DNA from: Parvibaculum sp.
GTDB lineage: Bacteria; Pseudomonadota; Alphaproteobacteria; Parvibaculales; Parvibaculaceae
Assembly: GCA_020062605.1 (NCBI GenBank)
Contig: JAGUWA010000216.1
Coordinates: 1-11,610 of the forward strand
DNA length: 11,610 nucleotides
Direction: 5' to 3'
Program-made: the position numbers and the translations under genes
In this document: positions 1 to 7,726 of the stretch, piece after piece
How the letters are laid out: each line of letters opens with the position of its first letter
Position numbering within the stretch: the first letter of the stretch is position 1
The notes under the pieces: model-generated
Told to the model about the DNA's origin: nothing
The model's input: only the letters and a program-made list of their open reading frames with translations
The model's database searches: none

Positions 1-2
1 AG

Positions 3-29
3 GAATGGGTGCAAAATCACCTGCGGTGA
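3..29 (+). CDS. Possible 3' tail of an upstream gene (dxr by position)
   Basis: One plus-strand frame enters from the window edge, reads E-W-V-Q-N-H-L-R and stops with TGA at 27-29. In many alphaproteobacteria the gene just before rseP is dxr (1-deoxy-D-xylulose 5-phosphate reductoisomerase), often ending in a short charged helix, so this could be its end. Eight residues cannot establish that; the assignment rests on gene order alone. The other two plus-strand frames also stop within the first 90 bases. Confidence 0.2.
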   Translation, partial: EWVQNHLR

Positions 30-156
30 CGTAGGCTGTGAGCCGTTCGCGCCCAGGCAGCCGGGGTCGGCCGGGACGTACTGAAGACGGGGAAGAGGAC
101 CGCGGCCCTGCGGGGCCACGGTGCCGCTTTATGTGTGGGATGACAGCTTGAACGTG

Positions 157-1326
157 ATGGATTTTCTAACGGGTATCGGCGGCTTTGGAGAATCGCTCTG
201 GGGCTATCTCATTCCCTTTCTGTTTGTCTTGACCGTCGTGGTCTTCTTTCACGAACTCGGTCATTTCACCGTCGCACGCCTGTGCGGCGTGAAGGTCGAC
301 ATTTTCTCCGTCGGATTCGGTAAGGAGATCTTCGGCTGGAACGACAAGCACGGCACGCGCTGGAAGCTTAGCTGGATACCCCTCGGAGGGTATGTGAAGT
401 TCGCTGGTGACGAGAATGCCGCAAGCGTTCCGGATCGCGAGCGTCTGACGCATATACCAGCGGACGAGCGAGCGGGCCTTTTCTACTTCAAACCCTTGCC
501 GCAGCGGGCGGCGGTCGTCGCCGCGGGTCCGGTGGCGAACTTCCTTCTGGCCATTCTCATTTTCGCCGGGATATTTACCTTTGTCGGGCGGACGGTTGCG
601 ACTGCCGTGGTGGACGAGGTCAACCCGGACAGCGCGGCGGCGGAAGCTGGCTTCGTGCCCGGCGACCAGATTGTTGCAATCGACGGATCGCAGATATCGA
701 GCTTCGAGGATATGCAGCGCTTCGTGTCGACAAGCGGAAGCAAGCAGCTCTCATTCGAAGTCGTTCGAAACGGCGAGCGGGTCACGCTTCTTGCGACGCC
801 AAGAATCCAGGAAATCACCGACCGGTTTGGCAATGTCCACAAGATTCCGATGTTGGGCATCGTAAGGAAGATCGATAGTGCGAATGTTGAAGTCGTTCGC
901 AGCGATCCCTTCACTGCCGTGTGGCTCGGCGCAAAGGAGACCTGGTTCGTTACCGAGCGGACCTTGAGCTATATCGGGGGCATCTTTACCGGCACGCAGG
1001 ACGCCGATCAGTTGGGCGGCCCGCTGCGAATAGCGCAAGTGTCCGGGCAGGTTGCAACGATTGGATTTGCGGCCTTGATCAGCATGGTTGCGATGTTGTC
1101 GGTGAGTATCGGGCTTCTGAATCTCTTCCCTGTGCCGATGCTCGATGGTGGACATCTGCTGTACTACGCGGTCGAAGCTGTCCGGGGCCGGCCGCTGGGC
1201 GAGCAGGCGCAGGAATACGGTTTCAGGATCGGCCTTGCGCTGGTCATGATGTTGATGGTTTTCGCCACCTGGAACGATCTGGTTCACCTCCAGGTCTTCA
1301 CTTTTCTGAGTGGTTTGTTCAGTTGA
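157..1326 (+). CDS. rseP: RseP-type site-2 intramembrane zinc metalloprotease
   Basis: Inner-membrane S2P/M50B protease. In other bacteria RseP cuts the anti-sigma factor RseA after DegS and removes remnant signal peptides. From the ATG at 157 the product is 389 residues. The zinc motif HELGH is at residues 32-36 inside the first membrane helix. A single PDZ domain spans about 148-215, and the second metal-binding motif NLFPVPMLDG is at 322-331, followed by the last hydrophobic helices. E. coli RseP is about 450 residues with two PDZ domains; the shorter one-PDZ form is usual in alphaproteobacteria. A GTG at 121 would add 12 residues. I prefer 157 because family members start shortly before the first helix, but neither start has a clear ribosome binding site. 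It heads the operon, 91 bases before bamA. The substrate in this organism cannot be read from the sequence. Confidence 0.95.
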   Translation: MDFLTGIGGFGESLWGYLIPFLFVLTVVVFFHELGHFTVARLCGVKVDIFSVGFGKEIFGWNDKHGTRWKLSWIPLGGYVKFAGDENAASVPDRERLTHIPADERAGLFYFKPLPQRAAVVAAGPVANFLLAILIFAGIFTFVGRTVATAVVDEVNPDSAAAEAGFVPGDQIVAIDGSQISSFEDMQRFVSTSGSKQLSFEVVRNGERVTLLATPRIQEITDRFGNVHKIPMLGIVRKIDSANVEVVRSDPFTAVWLGAKETWFVTERTLSYIGGIFTGTQDADQLGGPLRIAQVSGQVATIGFAALISMVAMLSVSIGLLNLFPVPMLDGGHLLYYAVEAVRGRPLGEQAQEYGFRIGLALVMMLMVFATWNDLVHLQVFTFLSGLFS

Positions 1327-1407
1327 TCGCCGGATGCGGGAAAGCCTTGCAACGGTATCGGATAGTCCGCGCGACCGAGGTATACGGGCGGCGCGGCGTG
1401 AGAGATT

Positions 1408-1413
1408 AGGGGA
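1408..1413 (+). promoter_or_regulatory. Shine-Dalgarno site deciding the bamA start
   Basis: AGGGGA lies 4 bases before the ATG at 1418. The reading frame is open further upstream to 1310, but nothing comparable precedes those earlier candidates. This site supports 1418 as the bamA start. Confidence 0.6.
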
Positions 1414-1417
1414 CGGA

Positions 1418-3763
1418 ATGGGGCACTTGGCCGCTTGTTTGACATCTGCGAAACGCATTGGAATGGTTTCGCGGACATTCGTTCTCGCTTGGGGACTAGC
1501 CATGGTCTGCGCCGGCAGCATTGGCGTTGCTACCCACGCCGAGGCCGCCGAAGATCAACTTGTCGTCACCGAGGTTGAGGTCAGCGGCAACCAGCGTATC
1601 GAGGCCGAGACGGTGCGGTCCTATACGTTGATCAAGCCGGGTGCGATCTACAGCCCCGAACTCGCGGACCAATCCTTGAAACAGCTGTTCGGCACAGGCC
1701 TCTTTGCCGACATTACGATGCGCCTCGAGGGGACGAAGCTCATTGTTTCGGTGGTGGAAAACCCGATCATCAATCGTGTCGCCTTTGAGGGCAACAGCGC
1801 GATCAAGGAAGAGGATCTCCAGAAGGAAGTTCAACTGCAGCCGCGCGTTATTTATACGCGCGCCAAGGTTCAGTCCGACGTAACCCGGATGATCGAACTC
1901 TATCGGCGTGGCGGGCGGTTCTCGGCGACGATCGAACCGAAGGTTATTCAGCTTCCGCAGAACCGTGTCGATCTCGTCTACGAGATAAACGAGGGACCAA
2001 AAACGAAGATCGCGTCGATCAATTTCATCGGCAACAAGGAGTTCAGCGACGGTGCGCTGCGCGAAGTGATCTCGACGAGCGAATCCGCCTGGTGGAAGTT
2101 CCTGTCGTCTTCCGATAGCTATGATCCCGATCGCCTGACTTATGATCGGGAGCTGTTGCGTCGTTACTATCTGCAGCGCGGATATGCTGACTTCCGCGTC
2201 GTGTCTGCCGTTGCGGATTTGAGCCGCGACGACGCGGCGTTCCACATCACCTTCACGGTGGACGAAGGGGAGATTTACCATTTCGGCGACATCGCTGTCG
2301 CCTCCGACCTCGACAAGCTCAACCAGGAAGAACTTGAAGCATTGCTGCTGCCAGTGACTGGTGAGGTTTATGACGCCGGTCTCATCGATAAAACGATCGA
2401 TCAGCTGACATACGCTGCGGGTACGCAAGGTTACGCATTTGCTGAAGTTCGCCCGCGCGTCAAGCGCCGTCAGGACGAGCGTGTGATCGACTTGACGTTC
2501 CAGATCGCCGAGGGCCCGCGCGTTTACGTAGAACGTATCGATATCACTGGTAATTCCCGTACGCTGGACAAAGTGATCCGCCGTCAGATGCGGATGTCGG
2601 AGGGGGATGCCTTCAACAAGGTGCTTCTCGACAAGTCTGAGAAGAACATCCGTGCGTTGCAGTATTTCAGCAAGGTCGAGATCACTCAAAATCCAGGCTC
2701 GGCTCCGGACAAGACGATCATCGGTGTGGATGTCCAGGAGCAGTCTACCGGTTCGTTGTCGCTGAGCGCCGGCTTCTCGACGCTGGATAACGCGGTCGCC
2801 GGTATTCAGCTTTCGGAACGAAACTTCCTGGGCCGCGGTCTGCAGCTCAGCACCTCGCTCTCGATTTCGGCGTGTCGGCAGTTGATCGAATTCCATTACA
2901 CCGATCCGTACTTCCTGGACCGGGATCTCGTCGGCGGCATAGACATTTTCGGCAGTGAAACGGACTATCAGGACGAGTCGTCGTTCAACTCGCGTTCACA
3001 GGGCTTTGGGTTCCGCTTCGGATTTCCGCTTTCCGAAAAGAGCAGGCTCATGACGCGGTATCAGTTCCGTTTCGACGAGATTTTCGACGTTGATTCCACG
3101 GCGTCGCTTGCCGTCCAGGCTGCCGAAGGACAGGAGTATCGGTCGATCATCGGCTACGATTTCTACTACGACAATCGAAACGATCCCGTCGAACCCACGG
3201 GAGGCTGGGACTTCCTCTTCTCCCAGAACTTTGCGGGATTGGGCGGTACGGTCCGGTTTATCTCCAACGAGGTTCTCGCGCGTTACTACTTCCCGCTGTC
3301 CGACGACTTCCTCACGAGCTGGCGTCTCGATGGCGGGTACATTCAGAAACTGGACGATGAGATTCCGCTGAATGACCACTTCTTCAAAGGTGGTAACACG
3401 ATCCGTGGTTTCGCGAGAGGCGGCGTCGGCCCGCGTGACGTGTCGTCGACGAACAAGGATGCTGTGGGTGCGTTGGCGTACATCTTCGGTACGGCGGAGC
3501 TGTCCTTCCCGAACGGTCTGCCAGAGGCACTGGGTATCAAAACATCGGTCTTCGCGGACGGTGGTTACATCGGCCTCTCGGACTATGACAGGACGCTCTA
3601 CCCGGGCATCGTCGACGACTTCGCGCCGCGTGCATCCGTCGGCTTGAGCCTCTACTGGCAGTCGCCCTTTGGTCCCATTCGCCTGGACTTCGCGCAGGTA
3701 CTGCTGGATGAGCCATACGACGAGACAGAGGCGTTCCGGTTCAGCGCCGGCACATCGTTCTAG
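1418..3763 (+). CDS. bamA: BamA, outer-membrane protein assembly factor (Omp85)
   Basis: Central subunit of the BAM complex, which folds beta-barrel proteins into the outer membrane. The product is 781 residues from the ATG at 1418. A long signal peptide ends around 42-44 (A-E-A-A before E-D-Q); an ATG at 1463 would give a more ordinary 28-residue signal and is the alternative start. Five POTRA domains follow at roughly 48-115, 116-193, 194-284, 285-366 and 367-442, then a 16-strand-type barrel from about 446. The barrel motif usually read VRGF appears as IRGF at 662-665. The protein ends in F, the aromatic C-terminal residue typical of outer-membrane barrels. I see one cysteine in the mature protein, C486, in an early barrel strand. 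The position between rseP and skp is the standard alphaproteobacterial order. Confidence 0.97.
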   Translation: MGHLAACLTSAKRIGMVSRTFVLAWGLAMVCAGSIGVATHAEAAEDQLVVTEVEVSGNQRIEAETVRSYTLIKPGAIYSPELADQSLKQLFGTGLFADITMRLEGTKLIVSVVENPIINRVAFEGNSAIKEEDLQKEVQLQPRVIYTRAKVQSDVTRMIELYRRGGRFSATIEPKVIQLPQNRVDLVYEINEGPKTKIASINFIGNKEFSDGALREVISTSESAWWKFLSSSDSYDPDRLTYDRELLRRYYLQRGYADFRVVSAVADLSRDDAAFHITFTVDEGEIYHFGDIAVASDLDKLNQEELEALLLPVTGEVYDAGLIDKTIDQLTYAAGTQGYAFAEVRPRVKRRQDERVIDLTFQIAEGPRVYVERIDITGNSRTLDKVIRRQMRMSEGDAFNKVLLDKSEKNIRALQYFSKVEITQNPGSAPDKTIIGVDVQEQSTGSLSLSAGFSTLDNAVAGIQLSERNFLGRGLQLSTSLSISACRQLIEFHYTDPYFLDRDLVGGIDIFGSETDYQDESSFNSRSQGFGFRFGFPLSEKSRLMTRYQFRFDEIFDVDSTASLAVQAAEGQEYRSIIGYDFYYDNRNDPVEPTGGWDFLFSQNFAGLGGTVRFISNEVLARYYFPLSDDFLTSWRLDGGYIQKLDDEIPLNDHFFKGGNTIRGFARGGVGPRDVSSTNKDAVGALAYIFGTAELSFPNGLPEALGIKTSVFADGGYIGLSDYDRTLYPGIVDDFAPRASVGLSLYWQSPFGPIRLDFAQVLLDEPYDETEAFRFSAGTSF

Positions 3764-3816
3764 ATTGCTGTTCGAGGGACGGCGAGAGAAACCAGAGATC
3801 AGAGGGACGTTCGGAA

Positions 3817-4419
3817 ATGCAGTACAAGTCGAGTTTCAAGCATATCGCCGTGGCTTTCGGCCTGGCCTTGGGGGCATTGCTGCCCATGTCGGCCGCACCC
3901 GCCTTCGCGGTGGGGCCGGCGGTCGTTCTGATCGTCAATACGGACGCTGTGTTTGCTCAGTCGAAAGTTGGACAGAACATCCGCAGTCAGTTCGAGGAGC
4001 AGGCAAAGAAGCTCCGCGCTGAAGGCAAGAAGACGGAGGACGCGCTCCAGGCCGACGCGAAGAAGATTTCGGATGAGCGGGCGCTGCTCTCGCAAGAAGA
4101 CCTGCAAAAAAAGGTGCAGGCCTGGCAGAAGCGCGAAGCCGAATTCCAGCAGTCCATGCAGCAGAAGAGCCAGTCTCTCCAGCTCGGATTGCAGCGAGCT
4201 AACAGCAAGGTGGAAGCCGCACTCCGACCGATTTTCGCCGAAGTTCTCAAGGAGAAGGGAGGCACCGTTCTCTTCGATCAGTCGGTGGTGCTTGCCGGTG
4301 GCGCGGATCTTGATATCTCTGCCGAGGTCTTGAAGAGACTCAATGAGCGCATGTCGACCATCGAGCTCAAGCCCGTATCGATCGAGGAACTGCAGGCGGA
4401 ACAGAAGGCCGCCCAATAA
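3817..4419 (+). CDS. skp: Skp/OmpH-family periplasmic chaperone
   Basis: Periplasmic holdase that keeps unfolded outer-membrane proteins soluble on the way to BamA; the family forms a trimer with long coiled-coil tentacles. The product has 200 residues. A Sec signal peptide occupies 1-31, with hydrophobic core about 10-24 and probable cleavage after A-F-A. A short beta segment follows (V-V-L-I-V-N-T-D, 36-43), then a Q/K/E-rich helical stretch at about 50-145 matching the tentacle helices, then the C-terminal part of the head. The acidic, Q-rich tail is slightly longer than in E. coli Skp (161 residues). AGAGGG at 3801-3806 lies 10 bases before the ATG. It starts 53 bases after bamA, its functional partner. 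Confidence 0.92.
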   Translation: MQYKSSFKHIAVAFGLALGALLPMSAAPAFAVGPAVVLIVNTDAVFAQSKVGQNIRSQFEEQAKKLRAEGKKTEDALQADAKKISDERALLSQEDLQKKVQAWQKREAEFQQSMQQKSQSLQLGLQRANSKVEAALRPIFAEVLKEKGGTVLFDQSVVLAGGADLDISAEVLKRLNERMSTIELKPVSIEELQAEQKAAQ

Positions 4420-4443
4420 TCAAACGGAAGGCGCGCCTCTAGT

Positions 4444-4469
4444 ATGGCCGCCTGGATGCGACGGCCATG
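4444..4469 (+). promoter_or_regulatory. Hairpin over the lpxD start codon, with an 8-codon upstream frame
   Basis: ATGGCCG at 4444-4450 is perfectly complementary to CGGCCAT at 4462-4468, with an 11-base loop; T4443 and G4469 could add a wobble pair. The lpxD start codon (4467-4469) lies in the 3' arm, and the only SD-like bases (GGATG, 4454-4458) lie in the loop. The same stretch is an eight-codon frame starting with ATG at 4444 whose TGA (4468-4470) overlaps the lpxD ATG. The base pairing is visible in the sequence; any role in translational control or coupling is inference. Confidence 0.35.
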
Positions 4470-5528
4470 ACTGACAACCGCTTTTTTCCACCACGGGAAC
4501 CCCTGTCGCTGGGCGAAATCGCCCGCCGCATAGGAGCTAACCTTGCATCGGGCACGGACGAGGGAGCCACGCTTGATGGCGTGGCTCCGCTCGATTCAGC
4601 GGGGCCGCGAGACCTCAGCTTTCTGGACAATCCGAAATATGCAGCCGCCTTCGCGAAGACCCGCGCCGGCGCCTGCATTGTCCACCCCCGCTTTGTCGAG
4701 CGAGCACCCGAAGGGATCGCGCTGCTGATTTCGGAACAACCCTACAGGGCCTATGCCATCGCCGCGCAGTTATTTCATCCCGAAGAGGTAACAGGCGGAG
4801 ACACCTTCGGAGAGAGGGGAGGCATTCACCCCTCGGCAATCGTGCACGCGACCGCCCAAATAGGCGAAGGGGTTACCGTCGAGCCGGGGGCGGTCGTCGG
4901 TGCGGGGGTGGAAGTTGGAAGAGAAACGGTGATTGGAACAAATGCCTCCATCGCCAAGGGGTGCACGATCGGCAAGAACTGCTTCATCGGACCAAACACG
5001 ACGATAAGCCATGCGCATCTCGGCGACCGGGTGATGCTGCACCCAGGTGTTCGCATAGGCCAGGACGGTTTTGGCTTTGCCATGGGCTTGCCGCGTCATG
5101 AAAAGGTCCCGCAATTGGGGCGGGTGATTATTCAGGACGACGTCGAGATAGGCGCGAATTCAACGATAGATCGTGGCGCGGGGCCAGATACGGTGATCGG
5201 CGAAGGCACCAAGATCGATAATCTGGTACAGATTGGCCACAACGTCGAAATCGGCAGGCATTGCATTGTGGTCGCTCAGACGGGCGTTTCCGGAAGCGCC
5301 AAGCTTGGCGATTTTGTCGTGCTGGCGGCGCAGGTCGGCGTGGCAGGGCACCTGACCATCAATAGCGGTGCGCAGATTGCCGCCAGAGGAGCCGTGGTAC
5401 ACGATGTGCCGCCGGGGCAGCAATATGGAGGCGTGCCAGCCAGACCTATAGCTGAGTGGCGGCGCGAAGTTGTCGAAACGCGTAAGCTGGGGCGCCGAAA
5501 GAAGCAGACCGGCGGCTCTGACGAATAA
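4467..5528 (+). CDS. lpxD: LpxD, UDP-3-O-(3-hydroxyacyl)glucosamine N-acyltransferase
   Basis: Third step of lipid A synthesis: it transfers a 3-hydroxyacyl chain from ACP to the 2-amino group of UDP-3-O-acylglucosamine, in the cytoplasm. The product is 353 residues, a normal length. An N-terminal LpxD domain (about 12-105, including L-S-F-L-D-N-P-K-Y) precedes a left-handed beta-helix of hexapeptide repeats (about 115-330). The conserved segment N-L-V-Q-I-G-H-N contains H258, matching the catalytic histidine of the E. coli enzyme (H239, within N-L-V-Q-I-A-H-N). G-Q-D-G-F-G-F-A around residue 200 is the conserved substrate-binding loop. The C-terminus is a basic helix. It begins 47 bases after skp and ends 34 bases before fabZ. 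Its start codon sits in a hairpin, listed separately. Confidence 0.96.
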   Translation: MTDNRFFPPREPLSLGEIARRIGANLASGTDEGATLDGVAPLDSAGPRDLSFLDNPKYAAAFAKTRAGACIVHPRFVERAPEGIALLISEQPYRAYAIAAQLFHPEEVTGGDTFGERGGIHPSAIVHATAQIGEGVTVEPGAVVGAGVEVGRETVIGTNASIAKGCTIGKNCFIGPNTTISHAHLGDRVMLHPGVRIGQDGFGFAMGLPRHEKVPQLGRVIIQDDVEIGANSTIDRGAGPDTVIGEGTKIDNLVQIGHNVEIGRHCIVVAQTGVSGSAKLGDFVVLAAQVGVAGHLTINSGAQIAARGAVVHDVPPGQQYGGVPARPIAEWRREVVETRKLGRRKKQTGGSDE

Positions 5529-5555
5529 GCGACCCTGCGGGTAGTCTTGGAAGGA

Positions 5556-5561
5556 AGAAGG
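5556..5561 (+). promoter_or_regulatory. fabZ ribosome binding site
   Basis: The purine run AGAAGGA at 5555-5561, preceded by another AAGGA, sits just before the ATG at 5563. It is the richest SD-like stretch in the operon and fixes the fabZ start. Confidence 0.5.
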
Positions 5562-5562
5562 A

Positions 5563-6039
5563 ATGAGCGAGGCTGAAATATCGGAAACGCTCGGCTATGC
5601 CGATATCAACAGGGTGCTGGAACTCCTTCCTCATCGATATCCGATGCTGATGATCGACCGCATCATCGAGATGAAAGGCGACCAATCAGCAATTGGTGTC
5701 AAGAATGTGACGAACAACGAGCCTTTCTTTCAGGGGCATTTCCCCGGCCACCCGGTCATGCCGGGAGTCCTGATTGTCGAAGCAATGGCGCAAACTGCTG
5801 GTGCGCTTGTCATTAATCATCTGGGCACCTCGGGAAGCAATCAGCTCGTTTACTTCATGACGGTGGACCGCGCACGCTTTCGCAAGCCAGTCCTGCCTGG
5901 AGACGTCCTCCATGTTCATGTAACGAAGTTGCAAAGTCGGGGAACGGTCTGGAAATATCATGGTGAGGGACGGGTCGACGGAAAGATCGTCGCCGAATGC
6001 GATCTCGGTGCGATGATCGCAGGCCCCGCTCAGAAATGA
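5563..6039 (+). CDS. fabZ: FabZ, (3R)-hydroxyacyl-ACP dehydratase
   Basis: Dehydrates 3-hydroxyacyl-ACP to trans-2-enoyl-ACP in type II fatty acid synthesis. Lipid A acyltransferases draw on the same 3-hydroxyacyl-ACP pool, which explains its place between lpxD and lpxA. The product has 158 residues in a hot-dog fold. L-P-H-R-Y-P (24-29) is the usual N-terminal signature. The active-site motif G-H-F-P-G-H-P places the catalytic histidine at 59, and the helix L-I-V-E-A-M-A-Q supplies the catalytic acid E73. This dyad and the length identify FabZ rather than FabA. The stop codon overlaps the lpxA ATG in ATGA (6036-6039), so the two are probably translationally coupled. Confidence 0.96.
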   Translation: MSEAEISETLGYADINRVLELLPHRYPMLMIDRIIEMKGDQSAIGVKNVTNNEPFFQGHFPGHPVMPGVLIVEAMAQTAGALVINHLGTSGSNQLVYFMTVDRARFRKPVLPGDVLHVHVTKLQSRGTVWKYHGEGRVDGKIVAECDLGAMIAGPAQK

Positions 6040-6836
6040 CGCAAATTCATTCAACAGCATCCGTCGACCCCAAGGCGCAGCTCGCGCCCGATGTGAAAAT
6101 CGGGCCCTATTGCGTTGTGGGTCCGCATGTCGCCATGGACGAAGGGGTCGTCCTCCATTCGCATGTCGTCGTCGAAGGGCATACGAGCATCGGTGCCCGC
6201 ACGCAGATATATCCTTTTGCGTCCATCGGACATGCACCGCAGGACTTGAAGTACAAAGGTGAGCCCAGCACGCTCGAAATCGGCACGGACAATCTCATAC
6301 GCGAGCACGTGACCATGAACCCCGGCACGGAAGGGGGAGGCATGGTCACTCGGGTAGGAAATCACTGCGCGTTTCTCGCCAGTTCCCATGTCGGTCACGA
6401 CTCGATCGTGGGCAATCACGTCGTCTTTTCGAATAGCGTTCTGCTCGCGGGCCACTGCAAGATCGATGATTATGTCATTTTCGGAGGCGGCGCCGCGCTT
6501 CACCAGTTCGGACGTGTGGGGAAGCACGCTTTTATCGGTGGCATGAGCGCTGTTGAGAATGACGTTATTCCTTATGGCCTGGTCGTAGGCAATCGCGCGA
6601 ACCTCATGGGGCTCAATCTTGTCGGCCTCCGTCGTCGGGGGTTCTCGCGCGAGCAGATGCAATCCATGCGAGAAGCTTACAACCTCCTGTTCTCGAACCA
6701 GGGAACGCTGAGGGAGCGGGTGGCCGAGGTGGCGGACAAGTTTGCCGATAGTCCGGAAGTCATGGAGATTGTGGATTTTATTCGCGCGGAGGCCGATCGG
6801 GCGATATGCCTGCCGCGGCTCGATCGCGTGACGTGA
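6036..6836 (+). CDS. lpxA: LpxA, UDP-N-acetylglucosamine O-acyltransferase
   Basis: First step of lipid A synthesis: it moves a 3-hydroxyacyl chain from ACP to the 3-OH of UDP-GlcNAc. The product is 266 residues from the ATG that overlaps the fabZ stop. The frame is open further upstream to 5997, but that part lies inside fabZ, and the family begins at M-T-Q-I-H-S-T-A. Hexapeptide repeats form the beta-helix at about 3-185. S-H-V-G-H-D holds the catalytic histidine H121, corresponding to E. coli H125 in A-H-I-A-H-D. The helical C-terminal domain (about 195-262) contains G-L-R-R-R-G-F-S, the standard LpxA connector. lpxI follows after 11 bases. Confidence 0.96.
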   Translation: MTQIHSTASVDPKAQLAPDVKIGPYCVVGPHVAMDEGVVLHSHVVVEGHTSIGARTQIYPFASIGHAPQDLKYKGEPSTLEIGTDNLIREHVTMNPGTEGGGMVTRVGNHCAFLASSHVGHDSIVGNHVVFSNSVLLAGHCKIDDYVIFGGGAALHQFGRVGKHAFIGGMSAVENDVIPYGLVVGNRANLMGLNLVGLRRRGFSREQMQSMREAYNLLFSNQGTLRERVAEVADKFADSPEVMEIVDFIRAEADRAICLPRLDRVT

Positions 6837-6847
6837 TCCCGGGTTGA

Positions 6848-7726
6848 ATGAGCACCGCAGGGAATAATTTCCGGAAACTCGGCATAGTGGCAGGTGGTGG
6901 ACCCTTGCCTGTGGCAATCGCCAAGGCGGCAAGGGCGTCTGGCCGCGATGTGTTCATCGTCGGCATTGAGGGGGCCGCCCGCACCGAGATTGAGGATTTT
7001 CCGCATGCCTGGGTACGGATTGGCGCGATGGGCGAATTCCTGCGGCTGTTGAAGCAGGCGGGATGCGAAGACCTGGTGCTGATCGGAGGGATCAAGCGCC
7101 CTGACTTAAGCAAGCTGGGTCTCGACATGACCGCCGTAAAGCTCTTGCCGAGGGTGGCCGGATGGATGAGGGAAGGCGACGACGGCCTTCTTCGCGGGCT
7201 TACCGAATTCCTGGAGAAGGATCATGGATTCAGGATCGTTGGTGCCCACGAAATCGCCGCAAGCCTGCTCGCGCCCGAAGGCGTTATAACTTCCCACACG
7301 CCGTCGCCGCAGGATGAAGCCGACATCGACAGAGCTGTTACGGCCGCGCTCGCAATCGGTGCGCTCGATATCGGGCAAGGGGCTATTGCCTGCCGCGGTA
7401 TTGTCCTGGCCCTCGAGGCCGCGGAGGGTACGGACGAGATGCTGAAACGTGTCGCAAGCTTGCCGCCGGATATCCGCGGACGGGACGAAAAACGGGAGGG
7501 CGTGCTGGTGAAGCTCTCGAAGCCCGGTCAGGAACGCCGTGTCGATCTTCCGACGATTGGTGTCGAAACGGTGGAGCGCGTCGCAGCGGCGGGCCTCGCC
7601 GGAATAGCGGTCGAGGCAGGGGGCGCGCTGATCGCCGACGTCGACGCTGTTGCGCAAGCAGCCGACCGGAAAGGCATCTTCGTAATAGGCCTTGCTCGTG
7701 CCCGGATCGATCGGGCGTCGCCGTGA
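6848..7726 (+). CDS. lpxI: LpxI, UDP-2,3-diacylglucosamine pyrophosphatase
   Basis: Hydrolyses UDP-2,3-diacylglucosamine to 2,3-diacylglucosamine 1-phosphate (lipid X) and UMP. LpxI replaces the unrelated LpxH in alphaproteobacteria and some others, and attacks the alpha phosphate, whereas LpxH attacks the same bond differently. The product has 292 residues. The N-terminal domain opens with a beta strand and glycine loop, L-G-I-V-A-G-G-G-P-L-P (11-21). The C-terminal DUF1009 domain carries K-P-G-Q-E-R-R-V-D-L-P-T-I-G with D233, which I take as the equivalent of the catalytic aspartate in the Caulobacter enzyme. It lies between lpxA and lpxB, where LpxI belongs. Its TGA overlaps the lpxB GTG (7723-7726). 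Confidence 0.95.
   Translation: MSTAGNNFRKLGIVAGGGPLPVAIAKAARASGRDVFIVGIEGAARTEIEDFPHAWVRIGAMGEFLRLLKQAGCEDLVLIGGIKRPDLSKLGLDMTAVKLLPRVAGWMREGDDGLLRGLTEFLEKDHGFRIVGAHEIAASLLAPEGVITSHTPSPQDEADIDRAVTAALAIGALDIGQGAIACRGIVLALEAAEGTDEMLKRVASLPPDIRGRDEKREGVLVKLSKPGQERRVDLPTIGVETVERVAAAGLAGIAVEAGGALIADVDAVAQAADRKGIFVIGLARARIDRASP

Noticed and set aside
1496..2896. A 466-codon open frame antisense to bamA
   Set aside because: It lies wholly within bamA on the other strand, a common shadow in GC-rich genes. BamA motifs and codon use are unambiguous.
4429..4438. AGGCGCGCCT palindrome in the skp-lpxD gap
   Set aside because: A 10-base perfect palindrome in GC-rich DNA is expected by chance, it has no loop or T-tract, and I know of no matching operator.
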